Below are positions 51,944 to 61,841 of a stretch of 64,000 nucleotides of DNA, piece by piece (the first letter of the stretch is position 1; each line of letters begins with the position of its first letter). The DNA comes from Streptomyces sp. 378 (GTDB lineage: Bacteria > Actinomycetota > Actinomycetes > Streptomycetales > Streptomycetaceae): positions 186,001 through 250,000 of the forward strand of contig NZ_JASKMS010000007.1 in NCBI RefSeq assembly GCF_030124145.1. Reading direction: 5' to 3'. Both the position numbers and the translations under genes were made by a program. Under the pieces are notes generated by a model that saw nothing but the letters and a program-made list of their open reading frames with translations, did no database searches and had not been told where the DNA came from.

Positions 51944-53479
51944 ATGCACAACCCGGGCATTGCCACCCCGGACCGATTTCCGGCCGGGGAACGCTTCGCG
52001 GAGGGCGCGCAGTACATCGCGGGCCGTCTGACCAAGGGCACCTCCGGCCGCACGCACGCGGTCGTCGACCCGGCGTCGGGCGAGGAGGTCCTCACCTACG
52101 AGCTGGCGGGCACGGCCGACGTCGACCGGGCCGTCGCCGCCGCCCGCGCGGCCTTCCCCGGCTGGGCGGGAGCGACGCCCGGCGAGCGGTCCGACGCCCT
52201 GCACCGGTTCGCCGCGGTCCTGGCCGACCGGGCCGAGGACTTCGCCCGCGCCGAGTCGCTCCAGTGCGGCAAGCCACTGAAGCTGACCCGCGAGTTCGAC
52301 GTCCCCGGGACCATCGACAACACCGCCTTCTTCGCCGGTGCCGCACGGCACCTCCAGGGACAGTCCGCCGGTGAGTACTCCGGCGACCACACCTCGTACG
52401 TCCGGCGCGAGCCCATCGGGGTCGTCGGGTCGATCGCGCCCTGGAACTACCCCCTCCAGATGGCCGCCTGGAAGATCCTCCCGGCGATCGCCGCGGGCAA
52501 CACCGTCGTCCTGAAGCCCGCCGAGCTCACCCCGCTGACCTCGCTGCTCTTCGCCCGGGCGGCCACCGACGCCGGGATCCCGGACGGGGTGATCAACATC
52601 ATCACCGGCACCGGCAAGGAGGCCGGGGAGCACCTCGTCGGTCACCCCGACGTGGCCATGACCTCCTTCACCGGATCCACCGCCGTCGGCAAGCGCGTCG
52701 CCGAGGTCGCCACCGCCACCGTCAAGCGCCTCCACCTGGAGCTCGGCGGCAAGGCGCCCTTCGTGGTCTTCGACGACGCCGACCTGGAGGCCGCCGCCCA
52801 CGGCGCCGTCGCGGGCTCTCTCATCAACACCGGGCAGGACTGCACCGCCGCCACGCGCGCGTACGTGCAGCGGCCGCTGTACGAGGCCTTCGTGGAGCGG
52901 ACGGCGGCGCTGATGGAGACGGTCCGGCTCGGTGACCCCTTCGCCGCCGGCACCGACCTCGGCCCGCTGATCTCACACGTGCAGCGGGACCGGGTCGCCG
53001 GCTTCGTCGACCGGGCGCGTGCCTACGCGCGCGTGGTGACCGGCGGCGAGGCCCCCGAGGGGGAGCTCGCCAAGGGCGCCTACTACCGGCCCACCCTCAT
53101 CGCCGACGCGGCCCAGGACAGCGAGGTCGTCCAGTCGGAGATCTTCGGGCCGGTCCTGGTCGTGCTGCCCTTCGACACCGATGACGAGGGCCTCGCGCTC
53201 GCCAACGACACCCCGTACGGGCTGGCCGCCTCCGCCTGGAGCCGGGACGTGTACCGCGCGAACCGGGCCACCCGGGAGATCAAGGCCGGCTGCGTCTGGA
53301 TCAACGACCACATCCCGATCATCAGCGAGATGCCGCACGGCGGCTACAAGTCCTCCGGCTGCGGCAAGGACATGTCCGCGTACTCGTTCGAGGAGTACAC
53401 CCAGATCAAGCACGTCATGTTCGACAACACCGCGGTGGCGGCGAAGGACTGGCACCGCACCGTGTTCGGGGACCGATAG
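51944..53479 (+). CDS. Aldehyde dehydrogenase, gamma-aminobutyraldehyde type
   Basis: This predicts 511 residues, a paralogue of the enzyme at 46135, with an N-terminal extension. Motifs: SIAPWNYPLQMAAWKILPAI, HLELGGKAPFVVF (Glu), NTGQDCTAATR (Cys), SEIFGPVLVVLPF and MPHGGYKSSGCGKDMSAYS. It leads directly into the PotD gene (56 bases) and so probably oxidises aldehydes made from imported polyamines. The two dehydrogenases could differ in substrate or regulation. Confidence 0.92.
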   Translation: MHNPGIATPDRFPAGERFAEGAQYIAGRLTKGTSGRTHAVVDPASGEEVLTYELAGTADVDRAVAAARAAFPGWAGATPGERSDALHRFAAVLADRAEDFARAESLQCGKPLKLTREFDVPGTIDNTAFFAGAARHLQGQSAGEYSGDHTSYVRREPIGVVGSIAPWNYPLQMAAWKILPAIAAGNTVVLKPAELTPLTSLLFARAATDAGIPDGVINIITGTGKEAGEHLVGHPDVAMTSFTGSTAVGKRVAEVATATVKRLHLELGGKAPFVVFDDADLEAAAHGAVAGSLINTGQDCTAATRAYVQRPLYEAFVERTAALMETVRLGDPFAAGTDLGPLISHVQRDRVAGFVDRARAYARVVTGGEAPEGELAKGAYYRPTLIADAAQDSEVVQSEIFGPVLVVLPFDTDDEGLALANDTPYGLAASAWSRDVYRANRATREIKAGCVWINDHIPIISEMPHGGYKSSGCGKDMSAYSFEEYTQIKHVMFDNTAVAAKDWHRTVFGDR

Positions 53480-53535
53480 TCGTATGCAGGCCGCCTGACC
53501 AACGGCCGTCCATTTTCCGAAAGGGCACCACGCGC

Positions 53536-54783
53536 ATGGAGCAGTACGAGCCCGACCGCCTGTCCGCGGCCCAAGTGGCCGCCGTGCGGCGCAGTTTCAG
53601 AAACGGCAGGGCCGCCCTCACCCGGCGGTCGCTGCTGCGCGCCTCCGCGGGCGGGGCGCTCGCAGCCGGCGGACTCGGGTCGCTGAGCGCCTGCGGCATC
53701 CCGGCAGCAGGTCAGTCGCAGGGCGGCGTCTCGGCGCAGGACCACTCGGCCGAGGAGAAGACGGTGAGCTTCTCCAACTGGACCGAGTACATGGACGTCG
53801 ACGACAGCGGCAAGCGCCATCCGACGCTCGACCAGTTCGCCAAGCGGACCGGTATCAAGGTCAAGTACACCGAGGACATCAACGACAACAACGAGTTCTT
53901 CGGCAAGATCAAGCCGCAGCTCGCCGCGGGCCAGGACACCGGCCGCGACCTGATCGTCCTCACCGACTGGCTGGCCGCCCGCCTCATCCGCCTCGGCTGG
54001 GTGCAGAAGCTCGACCCGGCCAACCTGCCGCACGCCTACGCCAACCTGTCGACCCAGTTCCGCAGCCCCGACTGGGACCCGGGCCGCGCCTACTCCTACG
54101 TCTGGCAGGGCATCTCCACGGTCATCGCGTACAACAAGAAGGCCCTCGACGGCGTCGAGGTGAAGTCCATATCCGACCTGCTCGACAATCCCAAGCTCAA
54201 GGGTCGGGTCGGTTTCCTGTCGGAGATGCGCGACAGCATCGGCATGACGCTGCTCGACATGGGCAAGGACCCGGCCGACTTCACCGCCGACGACTACGAC
54301 GCGGCCATCGCCCGCCTCCAGAAAGCCGTCGACAAGGGCCAGATCCGCCGCTTCACCGGCAACGACTACACCTCGGACCTGACCAGCGGCGACTTCGCGG
54401 CCTGTGTCGCCTGGGCCGGGGACGTCGTGCAGCTCAAGGCGGACAGCCCCGACATCGACTTCCTCATCCCGGACAGCGGATACATGACGTCCACCGACAA
54501 CCTGCTCATCCCCAACAAGGCGCGGCACAAGACCAACGCCGAGCGGCTCATCGACTTCTACTACGAGCCGAGGGCCGCCGCCGAACTCGCCGCGTACATC
54601 AACTACGTGTGCCCCGTCGACGGTGTGAAGGCCGAACTGGCGAAGATCGACGAGGACGCGGCGAACAACCCGCTGATCATCCCCGACAAGGCCATGGCCG
54701 CCAAGTCCCGTGCCTTCCGCTCGCTGAGCTCGAAGGAAGAGACCGAGTTCGAATCGAAGTTCGCGAAGCTGACGGGGGCGTGA
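53536..54783 (+). CDS. potD: Spermidine/putrescine-binding lipoprotein
   Basis: This predicts 415 residues. A Tat-type twin-arginine start (LTRRSLLRASAGG, near residue 30) and lipobox LSAC suggest export as a folded lipoprotein. The PotD/PotF family appears in VSFSNWTEYMDVDD, KYTEDINDNNEFFGKIKPQL, YVWQGISTVIAYNKKAL and the polyamine-site Asp/Trp residues. It is the first gene of potDABC, each overlapping or close to the next. Confidence 0.94.
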   Translation: MEQYEPDRLSAAQVAAVRRSFRNGRAALTRRSLLRASAGGALAAGGLGSLSACGIPAAGQSQGGVSAQDHSAEEKTVSFSNWTEYMDVDDSGKRHPTLDQFAKRTGIKVKYTEDINDNNEFFGKIKPQLAAGQDTGRDLIVLTDWLAARLIRLGWVQKLDPANLPHAYANLSTQFRSPDWDPGRAYSYVWQGISTVIAYNKKALDGVEVKSISDLLDNPKLKGRVGFLSEMRDSIGMTLLDMGKDPADFTADDYDAAIARLQKAVDKGQIRRFTGNDYTSDLTSGDFAACVAWAGDVVQLKADSPDIDFLIPDSGYMTSTDNLLIPNKARHKTNAERLIDFYYEPRAAAELAAYINYVCPVDGVKAELAKIDEDAANNPLIIPDKAMAAKSRAFRSLSSKEETEFESKFAKLTGA

Positions 54784-55934
54784 CCACCATGACGAACAAG
54801 ACGGACCCCGGCGGCGACGTCCGCCTCACGGGCATCACCAAGACCTACGGCGCCTTCACCGCCGTGCACCCGCTCGACCTGACCGTGCCGCAGGGCTCCT
54901 TCTTCGCCCTGCTCGGCGCCTCCGGCTGCGGCAAGACCACCACCCTGCGCATGATCGCCGGGTTGGAGGAACCGTCCGCAGGCACCGTCTTCCTGGGCGA
55001 CCAGGACGTGACGGCCCTCCCGCCGTACAAGCGGCCGGTGAACACGGTCTTCCAGTCGTACGCCCTCTTCCCGCACCTGGACATCTTCGAGAACGTCGCC
55101 TTCGGCCTGCGTCGGCGCGGCCTGAAGTCGGTGAAGAAGCAGGTCGAGGAGATGCTCGACCTGGTCCAGCTCGGCGAGCAGGCCCGCAAGAAGCCGCACC
55201 AGCTCTCCGGCGGCCAGCAGCAGCGCGTCGCCGTGGCCCGCGCCCTGATCAACCACCCCAAGGTGCTGCTCCTCGACGAACCGCTCGGCGCCCTGGACCT
55301 CAAGCTGCGCCGCCAGATGCAGTTGGAGCTCAAGCGCATCCAGACCGAGGTCGGCATCACCTTCGTGCACGTCACGCACGACCAGGAGGAGGCCATGACC
55401 ATGGCCGACACGGTCGCCGTGATGAACGCGGGCCGCGTCGAGCAGCTGGGCGCGCCGACCGACCTCTACGAGAACCCGCGCACCACGTTCGTCGCCAACT
55501 TCCTCGGCACCTCCAACTTCATCGAGGCCGAGGTCGACTCCACAAGCGGTGACGAGATCGTGCTGAAGGCGGGCGGCGGCAAGCTCGTCCTGCCCGAGGC
55601 ACGCTGTTCCGCCTCCACGACGACCGGCGGCAGGGTGCTGGCCGGTGTCCGCCCGGAGAAGATCTCCCTCACCCACGCGGACGACGCCGGCGAGATTCCC
55701 GAGGGCCGCAACCGCATCACCGGCCGGATCGCCGACTCCAGCTTCATCGGCGTCTCCACGCAGTACGTCGTCGACAGCCCGGTCTGCTCCGACTTCGGGG
55801 TCTACGCCCAGAACATCGACCGCGACCCCCGCCTGGTGCCCGGCGCCGAGGTGGTCCTGCACTGGAACCCGGCCCACACCTTCGGTCTGGACGCCGCCCA
55901 GGACGTCGACGCCGGAGTGGAAGAGGCGGCCTGA
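54780..55934 (+). CDS. potA: Polyamine ABC transporter ATP-binding protein
   Basis: This predicts 384 residues (GTG 54780; ATG 54789 also possible). Walker [11 protein letters not shown]-loop [14 protein letters not shown], signature [15 protein letters not shown], Walker [12 protein letters not shown] and H-loop [10 protein letters not shown] are all canonical; a TOBE domain fills residues about 280-375. It overlaps the potD stop and its own stop overlaps potB. Confidence 0.96.
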   Translation: MTTMTNKTDPGGDVRLTGITKTYGAFTAVHPLDLTVPQGSFFALLGASGCGKTTTLRMIAGLEEPSAGTVFLGDQDVTALPPYKRPVNTVFQSYALFPHLDIFENVAFGLRRRGLKSVKKQVEEMLDLVQLGEQARKKPHQLSGGQQQRVAVARALINHPKVLLLDEPLGALDLKLRRQMQLELKRIQTEVGITFVHVTHDQEEAMTMADTVAVMNAGRVEQLGAPTDLYENPRTTFVANFLGTSNFIEAEVDSTSGDEIVLKAGGGKLVLPEARCSASTTTGGRVLAGVRPEKISLTHADDAGEIPEGRNRITGRIADSSFIGVSTQYVVDSPVCSDFGVYAQNIDRDPRLVPGAEVVLHWNPAHTFGLDAAQDVDAGVEEAA

Positions 55935-56863
55935 TGAGCACACTCACCGAGGCGCCACCGCCGCTCGCGCCCCCAGCGCCCGAACCGAAGCCCCGAAAGC
56001 GCAGGGGCCGCTGGACGCCGTACTGGCTGCTGCTGCCCGGCATCCTCTGGCTGATCGTCTTCTTCGCACTGCCGATGATCTACCAGGCCTCCACGTCCGT
56101 GCAGACGGGTTCCCTGGAGGAGGGCTACCAGGTCACCTGGCACTTCGCCACCTACTGGGACGCGCTGACCACGTACTGGCCGCAGTTCGTCCGCTCGGTG
56201 CTCTACGCGGGCACGGCGACGATCCTGTGCCTGCTGCTCGGCTATCCGCTGGCGTATCTGATCGCCTTCCGCGCGGGCCGCTGGAAGAACCTGATCATGA
56301 TCCTGGTGATCGCGCCGTTCTTCACCAGCTTCCTGATCCGCACCCTGGCCTGGAAGACGATCCTCGCCGACGGCGGCCCGGTCGTCGGCGCGCTCAACAC
56401 GCTGCACGTCCTGGACGTCACCACCTGGCTCGGCATGACCGCCGGCGACCGCGTCCTGGCCACGCCGCTCGCGGTGGTGTGCGGCCTGACGTACAACTTC
56501 CTGCCGTTCATGATCCTGCCGCTCTACACCTCGCTGGAGCGCATCGACGGCCGACTCCACGAGGCCGCCGGGGACCTGTACGCACGCCCTTCGACGACCT
56601 TCCGCAAGGTGACCTTCCCGCTGTCGATGCCGGGTGTCGTCTCCGGCACGCTGCTCACCTTCATCCCGGCGGCCGGTGACTACGTGAACGCCGATCTCCT
56701 CGGCTCCACCGACACCCGCATGGTCGGCAACGTCATCCAGGCGCAGTTCCTGAGAGTGCTCGACTATCCGACGGCCGCGGCGCTCTCCTTCATCCTCATG
56801 GCGGCCATTCTGCTCATGGTCACCCTCTACATCCGCAGGTCCGGGACGGAGGATCTGGTCTAA
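55934..56863 (+). CDS. potB: Polyamine ABC transporter permease
   Basis: This predicts 309 residues: a Pro-rich N-terminus, about six membrane helices and the EAA-type loop HEAAGDLYARPSTTFRKVTFP (near residue 215). It begins at the potA stop (TGATG). It forms the channel with PotC. Confidence 0.95.
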   Translation: MSTLTEAPPPLAPPAPEPKPRKRRGRWTPYWLLLPGILWLIVFFALPMIYQASTSVQTGSLEEGYQVTWHFATYWDALTTYWPQFVRSVLYAGTATILCLLLGYPLAYLIAFRAGRWKNLIMILVIAPFFTSFLIRTLAWKTILADGGPVVGALNTLHVLDVTTWLGMTAGDRVLATPLAVVCGLTYNFLPFMILPLYTSLERIDGRLHEAAGDLYARPSTTFRKVTFPLSMPGVVSGTLLTFIPAAGDYVNADLLGSTDTRMVGNVIQAQFLRVLDYPTAAALSFILMAAILLMVTLYIRRSGTEDLV

Positions 56864-57664
56864 ATGCCCTTCGTCAACTGGCTCAAGAGGCATCTCGTCG
56901 TCCTGGCGGGACTGCTGACCCTCGGCTATCTGCTCCTGCCGAACATCGTCGTGACGGTGTTCTCCTTCAACAAACCGAAGGGGCGCTTCAATTACGCGTG
57001 GCAGCAGTTCTCGCTGGACGCCTGGAAGGACCCGTGCGGCGTCTCCGGACTGTGCGACTCGCTGTCCCTCAGCCTCCAGATCGCGTTCTGGGCGACGCTC
57101 GGCGCCACGCTCCTCGGCACCCTGATCGCCTTCGCCCTGGTCCGCTACCGGTTCCGCGCCCGCGGCGCCGTGAACTCGCTGATCTTCCTGCCGATGGCGA
57201 TGCCCGAGGTCGTCATGGCCGCCTCGCTGCTCACCCTGTTCCTCAACATGGGTGCCCGGCTGGGCTTCTGGACGATCCTCATCGCCCACATCATGTTCTG
57301 CCTGAGTTTCGTGGTCACGGCCGTCAAGGCGCGTGTGATGTCGATGGACCCGAAGCTGGAGGAGGCGGCACGGGACCTGTACGCGGGCCCGTTCCAGACC
57401 TTCGTCCGGGTCACGCTGCCGATCGCGGCGCCGGGAATCGCCGCGGGCGCGCTTCTGGCCTTCGCGCTCTCCTTCGACGACTTCATCATCACGAATTTCA
57501 ACGCCGGCTCGACCGTCACGTTCCCCATGTTCGTCTGGGGCTCGGCGCAGCGCGGAACGCCCGTTCAGATCAATGTCGTCGGCACGACGATGTTCCTCGT
57601 CGCCGTTCTGTTCGTCCTGGTTTCCATGATCGCCGGAAACCGCCGCAACAGGCACAAGGCATAA
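56864..57664 (+). CDS. potC: Polyamine ABC transporter permease
   Basis: This predicts 266 residues with about six helices and the loop LEEAARDLYAGPFQTFVRV (about residue 165), followed by ALSFDDFIITNFNAG, the signature of PotC/PotI. ATG directly follows the potB stop. An unusual insert with two Cys (DPCGVSGLCDS, near residue 53) lies in the first external loop. Confidence 0.95.
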   Translation: MPFVNWLKRHLVVLAGLLTLGYLLLPNIVVTVFSFNKPKGRFNYAWQQFSLDAWKDPCGVSGLCDSLSLSLQIAFWATLGATLLGTLIAFALVRYRFRARGAVNSLIFLPMAMPEVVMAASLLTLFLNMGARLGFWTILIAHIMFCLSFVVTAVKARVMSMDPKLEEAARDLYAGPFQTFVRVTLPIAAPGIAAGALLAFALSFDDFIITNFNAGSTVTFPMFVWGSAQRGTPVQINVVGTTMFLVAVLFVLVSMIAGNRRNRHKA

Positions 57665-57682
57665 CCGTAGGGAGTTGACATC

Positions 57683-59101
57683 ATGGCCCCGAGCGCCATG
57701 AATCAGTGGACCCGTTCGCTTTCCGACGCCCAGCCGGTCCCGTACTGGCTGGACGACCCCGGCCGGCCCCGCCCCGAACCCGCCCTCACCACCTCGGAGA
57801 CCTGCGACCTGCTGGTCGTCGGGGGTGGCTACAGCGGGCTGTGGACGGCGCTGATCGCCAAGGAACGCGACCCGCAGCGGGACGTGGTGCTGGTGGAGGG
57901 CCGCGAGGTGGGCTGGGCCGCCTCCGGCCGCAACGGCGGATTCTGCGCCGCCTCCCTCACCCACGGCCTGCCCAACGGCCTCGCCCGCTGGCCCGACGAG
58001 ATCCACAAGCTCCAGGAACTGGGCGCCCGCAACCTCGACGCGATCGAGGCGGCGGTCGCCCGGCACTCCCTGGACTGCGACTTCGAACGCACCGGCGAGA
58101 TCGACGTGGCCACCGAGCCCTACCAGGCCCGGGAACTGCGCCGGTGGCACGAGGAGACGTCCCGCCGCGGCCTGGCCGAGGGCGTCGAGTACCTGGACGC
58201 CGACGCCGTACGGGAGCAGGTGAACTCACCCACCTTCCAGGCGGGCCTGTGGGACCGCGGGGGCGTCGCCATGCTGAACCCGGCGAAGCTCGCCTGGGGC
58301 CTGAAGCGCGCGTGCGTGGAGCTGGGCGTGCGCGTCTACGAGCACACCCCCGCCCTGACCCTGAAGCCGTACGGCCCCGGCATGGCCGTGCGCACCCCCT
58401 ACGGCGGGATCCGCGCCCGTCGGGTCGCCCTCGGCACCAACATCTTCCCGAACCTGGTCCGCCGGGTCCGCTCGTACACCGTCCCGGTCTACGACTACGC
58501 CCTGATGACCGAGCCGCTGAGCCGCGAGCAGCTCGACTCGATCGGCTGGAAGAACCGCCAGGGCCTCGGTGACAGCGCCAACCAGTTCCACTACTTCCGC
58601 CTGTCCGCCGACCACCGCGTCCTCTGGGGCGGCTACGACGCGATCTACCCCTACGGCGGCCGCGTCCGCGCCGAGTACGACGACCGCCCCGAGACCTACG
58701 CCAAGCTCGCCGGGCACTTCTTCACCTGCTTCCCGCAGCTGGAGGGGGTGCGCTTCAGCCACGCCTGGGGCGGCGCGATCGACACCTGCTCCCGCTTCTC
58801 GGCGTTCTTCGGCACCGCCCACCAGGGCAAGGTGGCCTACGCGGCCGGCTACACCGGCCTCGGGGTCGGCGCCACCCGCTTCGGCGCCGAGGTGATGCTG
58901 GACCTGCTGGCGGGGGAGCGCACGGAACGCACGGAGCTGGACATGGTCCGCAAGAAGCCCCTGCCCTTCCCGCCGGAGCCGTTCGCCTGGACGGGCATCG
59001 CCCTCACCAAGTGGTCGCTGGCCCGCGCGGACGCCCAGGGCGGCCGCCGCAACCTCTGGCTGCGCACGATGGACCGGCTGGGGCTGGGATTCGACAGCTG
59101 A
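57683..59101 (+). CDS. FAD-dependent amine oxidoreductase, gamma-glutamylputrescine-oxidase-like
   Basis: This predicts 472 residues of the DAO family: FAD-binding LLVVGGGYSGLWTALIAKE (about residue 37), GREVGWAASGRNGGFCAASL and the C-terminal AYAAGYTGLGVGATRFGAE. Close homologues include PuuB-type oxidases. It lies 18 bases after potC, so it is probably co-transcribed and oxidises imported amines. The substrate is inferred from context. ATG at 57698 is an alternative start. Confidence 0.92.
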   Translation: MAPSAMNQWTRSLSDAQPVPYWLDDPGRPRPEPALTTSETCDLLVVGGGYSGLWTALIAKERDPQRDVVLVEGREVGWAASGRNGGFCAASLTHGLPNGLARWPDEIHKLQELGARNLDAIEAAVARHSLDCDFERTGEIDVATEPYQARELRRWHEETSRRGLAEGVEYLDADAVREQVNSPTFQAGLWDRGGVAMLNPAKLAWGLKRACVELGVRVYEHTPALTLKPYGPGMAVRTPYGGIRARRVALGTNIFPNLVRRVRSYTVPVYDYALMTEPLSREQLDSIGWKNRQGLGDSANQFHYFRLSADHRVLWGGYDAIYPYGGRVRAEYDDRPETYAKLAGHFFTCFPQLEGVRFSHAWGGAIDTCSRFSAFFGTAHQGKVAYAAGYTGLGVGATRFGAEVMLDLLAGERTERTELDMVRKKPLPFPPEPFAWTGIALTKWSLARADAQGGRRNLWLRTMDRLGLGFDS

Positions 59102-59153
59102 ACGACCGGGTGTGATCCGGTTCACTCCAACGAGACGCGACGGGGAACGACGG

Positions 59154-59834
59154 TTAGCGCCCTACCGCCGCGGTGCCGCCCGGAACGTCCGCCGCCGTCG
59201 TCCGCCGGAGGAACAGCCACAGCGACGAGAGCAGCACCGCGCACAGACACCAGCTGCCCACCACGTCCAGCGGCCAGTGGTAGCCGCGGCGGACCAGGCC
59301 GTAGCTCGCGCCGAGGACCAGGGCGGCGCAGAGGGCGGCCAGGGCGCGGCGGGCCAGGGCGGTACGGAGCCAGGGGAGCAGCAACAGGGTCGCGGAGCCG
59401 TACGCGACGGCGGCCGTGGCGGTGTGGCCCGAGGGGTAGTAGCCGGTGCCGGGCGGTTCGGCCGGGGTGCCCGGGCGGGCCAGGAGCGCCTTCAGTGGGA
59501 CGACCAGTGCCGGGACCAGGGCCATGAGCAGGACCGCCGCGGCGACGGGCAGCCACCAGCGGTCCGCACCGGCGTCGCGGTGACGCACGGCGACGTAGCC
59601 GAGCGCGACGGCGAGGACCGGGACCGCGACCGGGATGTTGCCGAGGTCGGCGAGAAGTTCGGAGCAGCGGTCCGGGTTCACGAGGGCCCGGCTGAGTCGC
59701 TCGTCGAGCCGGACGAGCGGGCCGTCGGCGGCGACCTGCCAGGTGATCAGGGCGAAGAAGAGGGCCGGAAGGGCGAGCAGGAGGGCGAGGGAGCCCGCGA
59801 ACGCGGTGCGTTCCCGGTTCGCGGAGATCGGCAT
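59154..59834 (-). CDS. PAP2-family membrane phosphatase
   Basis: This predicts 226 residues with five to six helices and the three PAP2 motifs: KALLARPGTP, YYPSGHTAT and the SYGLVRRGYHWPLDV region (a variant of SRxxxGxHxxxD). Such enzymes dephosphorylate lipid phosphates at the outer membrane face. It is convergent with the oxidase gene. Confidence 0.92.
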   Translation of the reverse strand: MPISANRERTAFAGSLALLLALPALFFALITWQVAADGPLVRLDERLSRALVNPDRCSELLADLGNIPVAVPVLAVALGYVAVRHRDAGADRWWLPVAAAVLLMALVPALVVPLKALLARPGTPAEPPGTGYYPSGHTATAAVAYGSATLLLLPWLRTALARRALAALCAALVLGASYGLVRRGYHWPLDVVGSWCLCAVLLSSLWLFLRRTTAADVPGGTAAVGR

Positions 59835-59910
59835 GGGGCACAGCTTGGCACGAGCACAGACGCCGGCCCCTGCGGAGGAACACGTCTGACGGCAGGGGCG
59901 GACATGGAGG

Positions 59911-60112
59911 TCGGCCGCCCCGGAACAGGGGGGGGTGGTTCCGGGGCGGCCGACCGGACCGGAACGTCGCGCGCCCCGGGGGGTTTGGGGCGGGCGACCG
60001 TCCGATCGGTGAGGAGATCCAGAGCCTCAGGCTCCGGTGGTGTGCGCGAGGGCACGACCAGGTCGAAGCTGGGGAGGCCCCGGCCTGATCTCACCCACAG
60101 TCCCCTGTGGGC
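59911..60112. other. Hairpin-rich spacer between gabT and the PAP2 gene
   Basis: The 455-base gap (59835-60289) holds no convincing gene. It contains a 16-bp stem (TCGGCCGCCCCGGAAC 59911-59926 with its complement 59938-59953), a weaker stem at about 59966-59998, and CCCACAG/CTGTGGG at about 60095-60112. The first is likely a terminator for gabT on the minus strand or a barrier before the PAP2 promoter. Confidence 0.6.
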
Positions 60113-60289
60113 GGGGTGTATCTCTCATCTGGGTAGAACCTACGACAGGGCCGGGGCGCAGGACAGGCCGCGGGGCTCCCTGTCATCCACCTCGCACACC
60201 TTCTTCACACGCTCTGCCCTCGCCGCCCCGGTAGCGGAACGGGGCGGCTCACCTGCACGGACGACGGCTCAGATGCGCCAGCCGGGGGC

Positions 60290-61624
60290 TCAGACGCGGG
60301 AGAACGCCTGCTCGATGATGTCGAGGCCCTCGTTCAGCAGGTCCTCGCCGATGACCAGCGGGGGCAGGAAGCGGAGCACGTTGCCGTAGGTGCCACAGGT
60401 CAGGACCAGCAGACCCTCCGCGTGGCACGCCTTGGCGAGCGCGGCGGTCGCCTCCGGGTTGGGCTCCTTGGTGGCGCGGTCCTTGACCAGCTCGATGGCG
60501 ATCATGGCGCCGCGGCCACGGACATCGCCGATGATCTCGAACTTCTCCGCCATGGCGCCGAGGCGGGCCTTCATGACCGTCTCGATGTTCTTCGCCTTGG
60601 CGTTGAGGTCGAGCTCCTTCATCGTCTCGATGGAACCGAGCGCGCCGGCGCAGGCGACCGGGTTGCCGCCGTAGGTGCCGCCCAGGCCGCCGGCGTGCGC
60701 GGCGTCCATGATCTCGGCGCGCCCGGTGACGGCCGCGAGCGGCAGACCCCCGGCGATGCCCTTGGCCGTGGTGATCAGGTCGGGGACGATGCCCTCGTCC
60801 TCACACGCGAACCACTGGCCCGTGCGGCAGAAGCCGGACTGGATCTCGTCGGCGACGAAGACGATGCCGTTGTCCCGCGCGAACCGGCTGATCGCCGGCA
60901 GGAAACCCTTGGCGGGCTCGATGAAGCCGCCCTCGCCGAGCACCGGCTCGATGATGACCGCGGCGACGTTCTCCGCGCCGACCTGCTTGCTGATCTGGTC
61001 GATGGCCTGCGCGGCGGCCTCGGGGCCGGCGTTCTCGGGCCCGGTCGGCCAGCGGTAGCCGTACGCCACCGGCACCCGGTACACCTCGGGCGCGAACGGA
61101 CCGAAGCCGTGCTTGTACGGCATGTTCTTCGCGGTCAGCGCCATGGTGAGGTTGGTGCGCCCGTGGTAGCCGTGGTCGAACACCACGACGGCCTGCCGCT
61201 TGGTGTACGCCCGCGCGATCTTCACGGCGTTCTCGACGGCCTCGGCGCCGGAGTTGAACAGGGCGCTCTTCTTGGCGTGGTCACCGGGGGTCAGCTCGGC
61301 GAGCGCCTCGGCGACCTCGACGTACCCCTCGTAGGGCGTGACCATGAAACAGGTGTGGGTGAAGTCGGCCAGCTGCGCCGACGCCCGCCGTACGACGGCC
61401 TCGGCGGAGGCGCCCACGGACGTCACGGCGATGCCCGACCCGAAATCGATCAGCCGGTTGCCGTCGACGTCCTCGATGATCCCGCCACCCGCCCGCGCCG
61501 TGAACACGGGCAGCACGGACCCCACGCCCTGCGCGACCGCGGCGGTACGGCGGGCCTGCAGCTCCTGCGACTTCGGACCGGGAATGGCGGTGACGACGCG
61601 GCGCTCCTGCGGAAGTGCGGTCAT
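60290..61624 (-). CDS. gabT: 4-aminobutyrate aminotransferase
   Basis: This predicts 444 residues of the GabT type: ALFNSGAEAVENAVKIARAY, VVVFDHGYHGRTNLTMALTA, IIEPVLGEGGFIEP, FVADEIQSGFCRTGQWFA and the PLP-lysine in ITTAKGIAGGLPLAAVTG, then GGTYGGNPVACAGAL. It transfers the amino group of GABA to 2-oxoglutarate, giving succinic semialdehyde. ATG at 61624 is the start matching family length. No succinate-semialdehyde dehydrogenase gene is adjacent. Confidence 0.95.
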   Translation of the reverse strand: MTALPQERRVVTAIPGPKSQELQARRTAAVAQGVGSVLPVFTARAGGGIIEDVDGNRLIDFGSGIAVTSVGASAEAVVRRASAQLADFTHTCFMVTPYEGYVEVAEALAELTPGDHAKKSALFNSGAEAVENAVKIARAYTKRQAVVVFDHGYHGRTNLTMALTAKNMPYKHGFGPFAPEVYRVPVAYGYRWPTGPENAGPEAAAQAIDQISKQVGAENVAAVIIEPVLGEGGFIEPAKGFLPAISRFARDNGIVFVADEIQSGFCRTGQWFACEDEGIVPDLITTAKGIAGGLPLAAVTGRAEIMDAAHAGGLGGTYGGNPVACAGALGSIETMKELDLNAKAKNIETVMKARLGAMAEKFEIIGDVRGRGAMIAIELVKDRATKEPNPEATAALAKACHAEGLLVLTCGTYGNVLRFLPPLVIGEDLLNEGLDIIEQAFSRV

Positions 61625-61841
61625 GCGGGGCTCCTGGGGGTGGTGCGGATGGTCTCTGACAGACGCTCGGCTTCTTTTCTCGCAGGCTAGGGCGGGGAAA
61701 GGGGGGTGGGCATGCTCCATGTGGGCGTTGTCGGCGGAGCGCCTTGTCCGGGGTGGACATGGCAGTCTCGTGGACCGGTGCCCACGACCCGGCCGTGTAA
61801 GCGGTGAACTCCCCAGGGGAGGGCGTTAGATTGGCTCGCTG

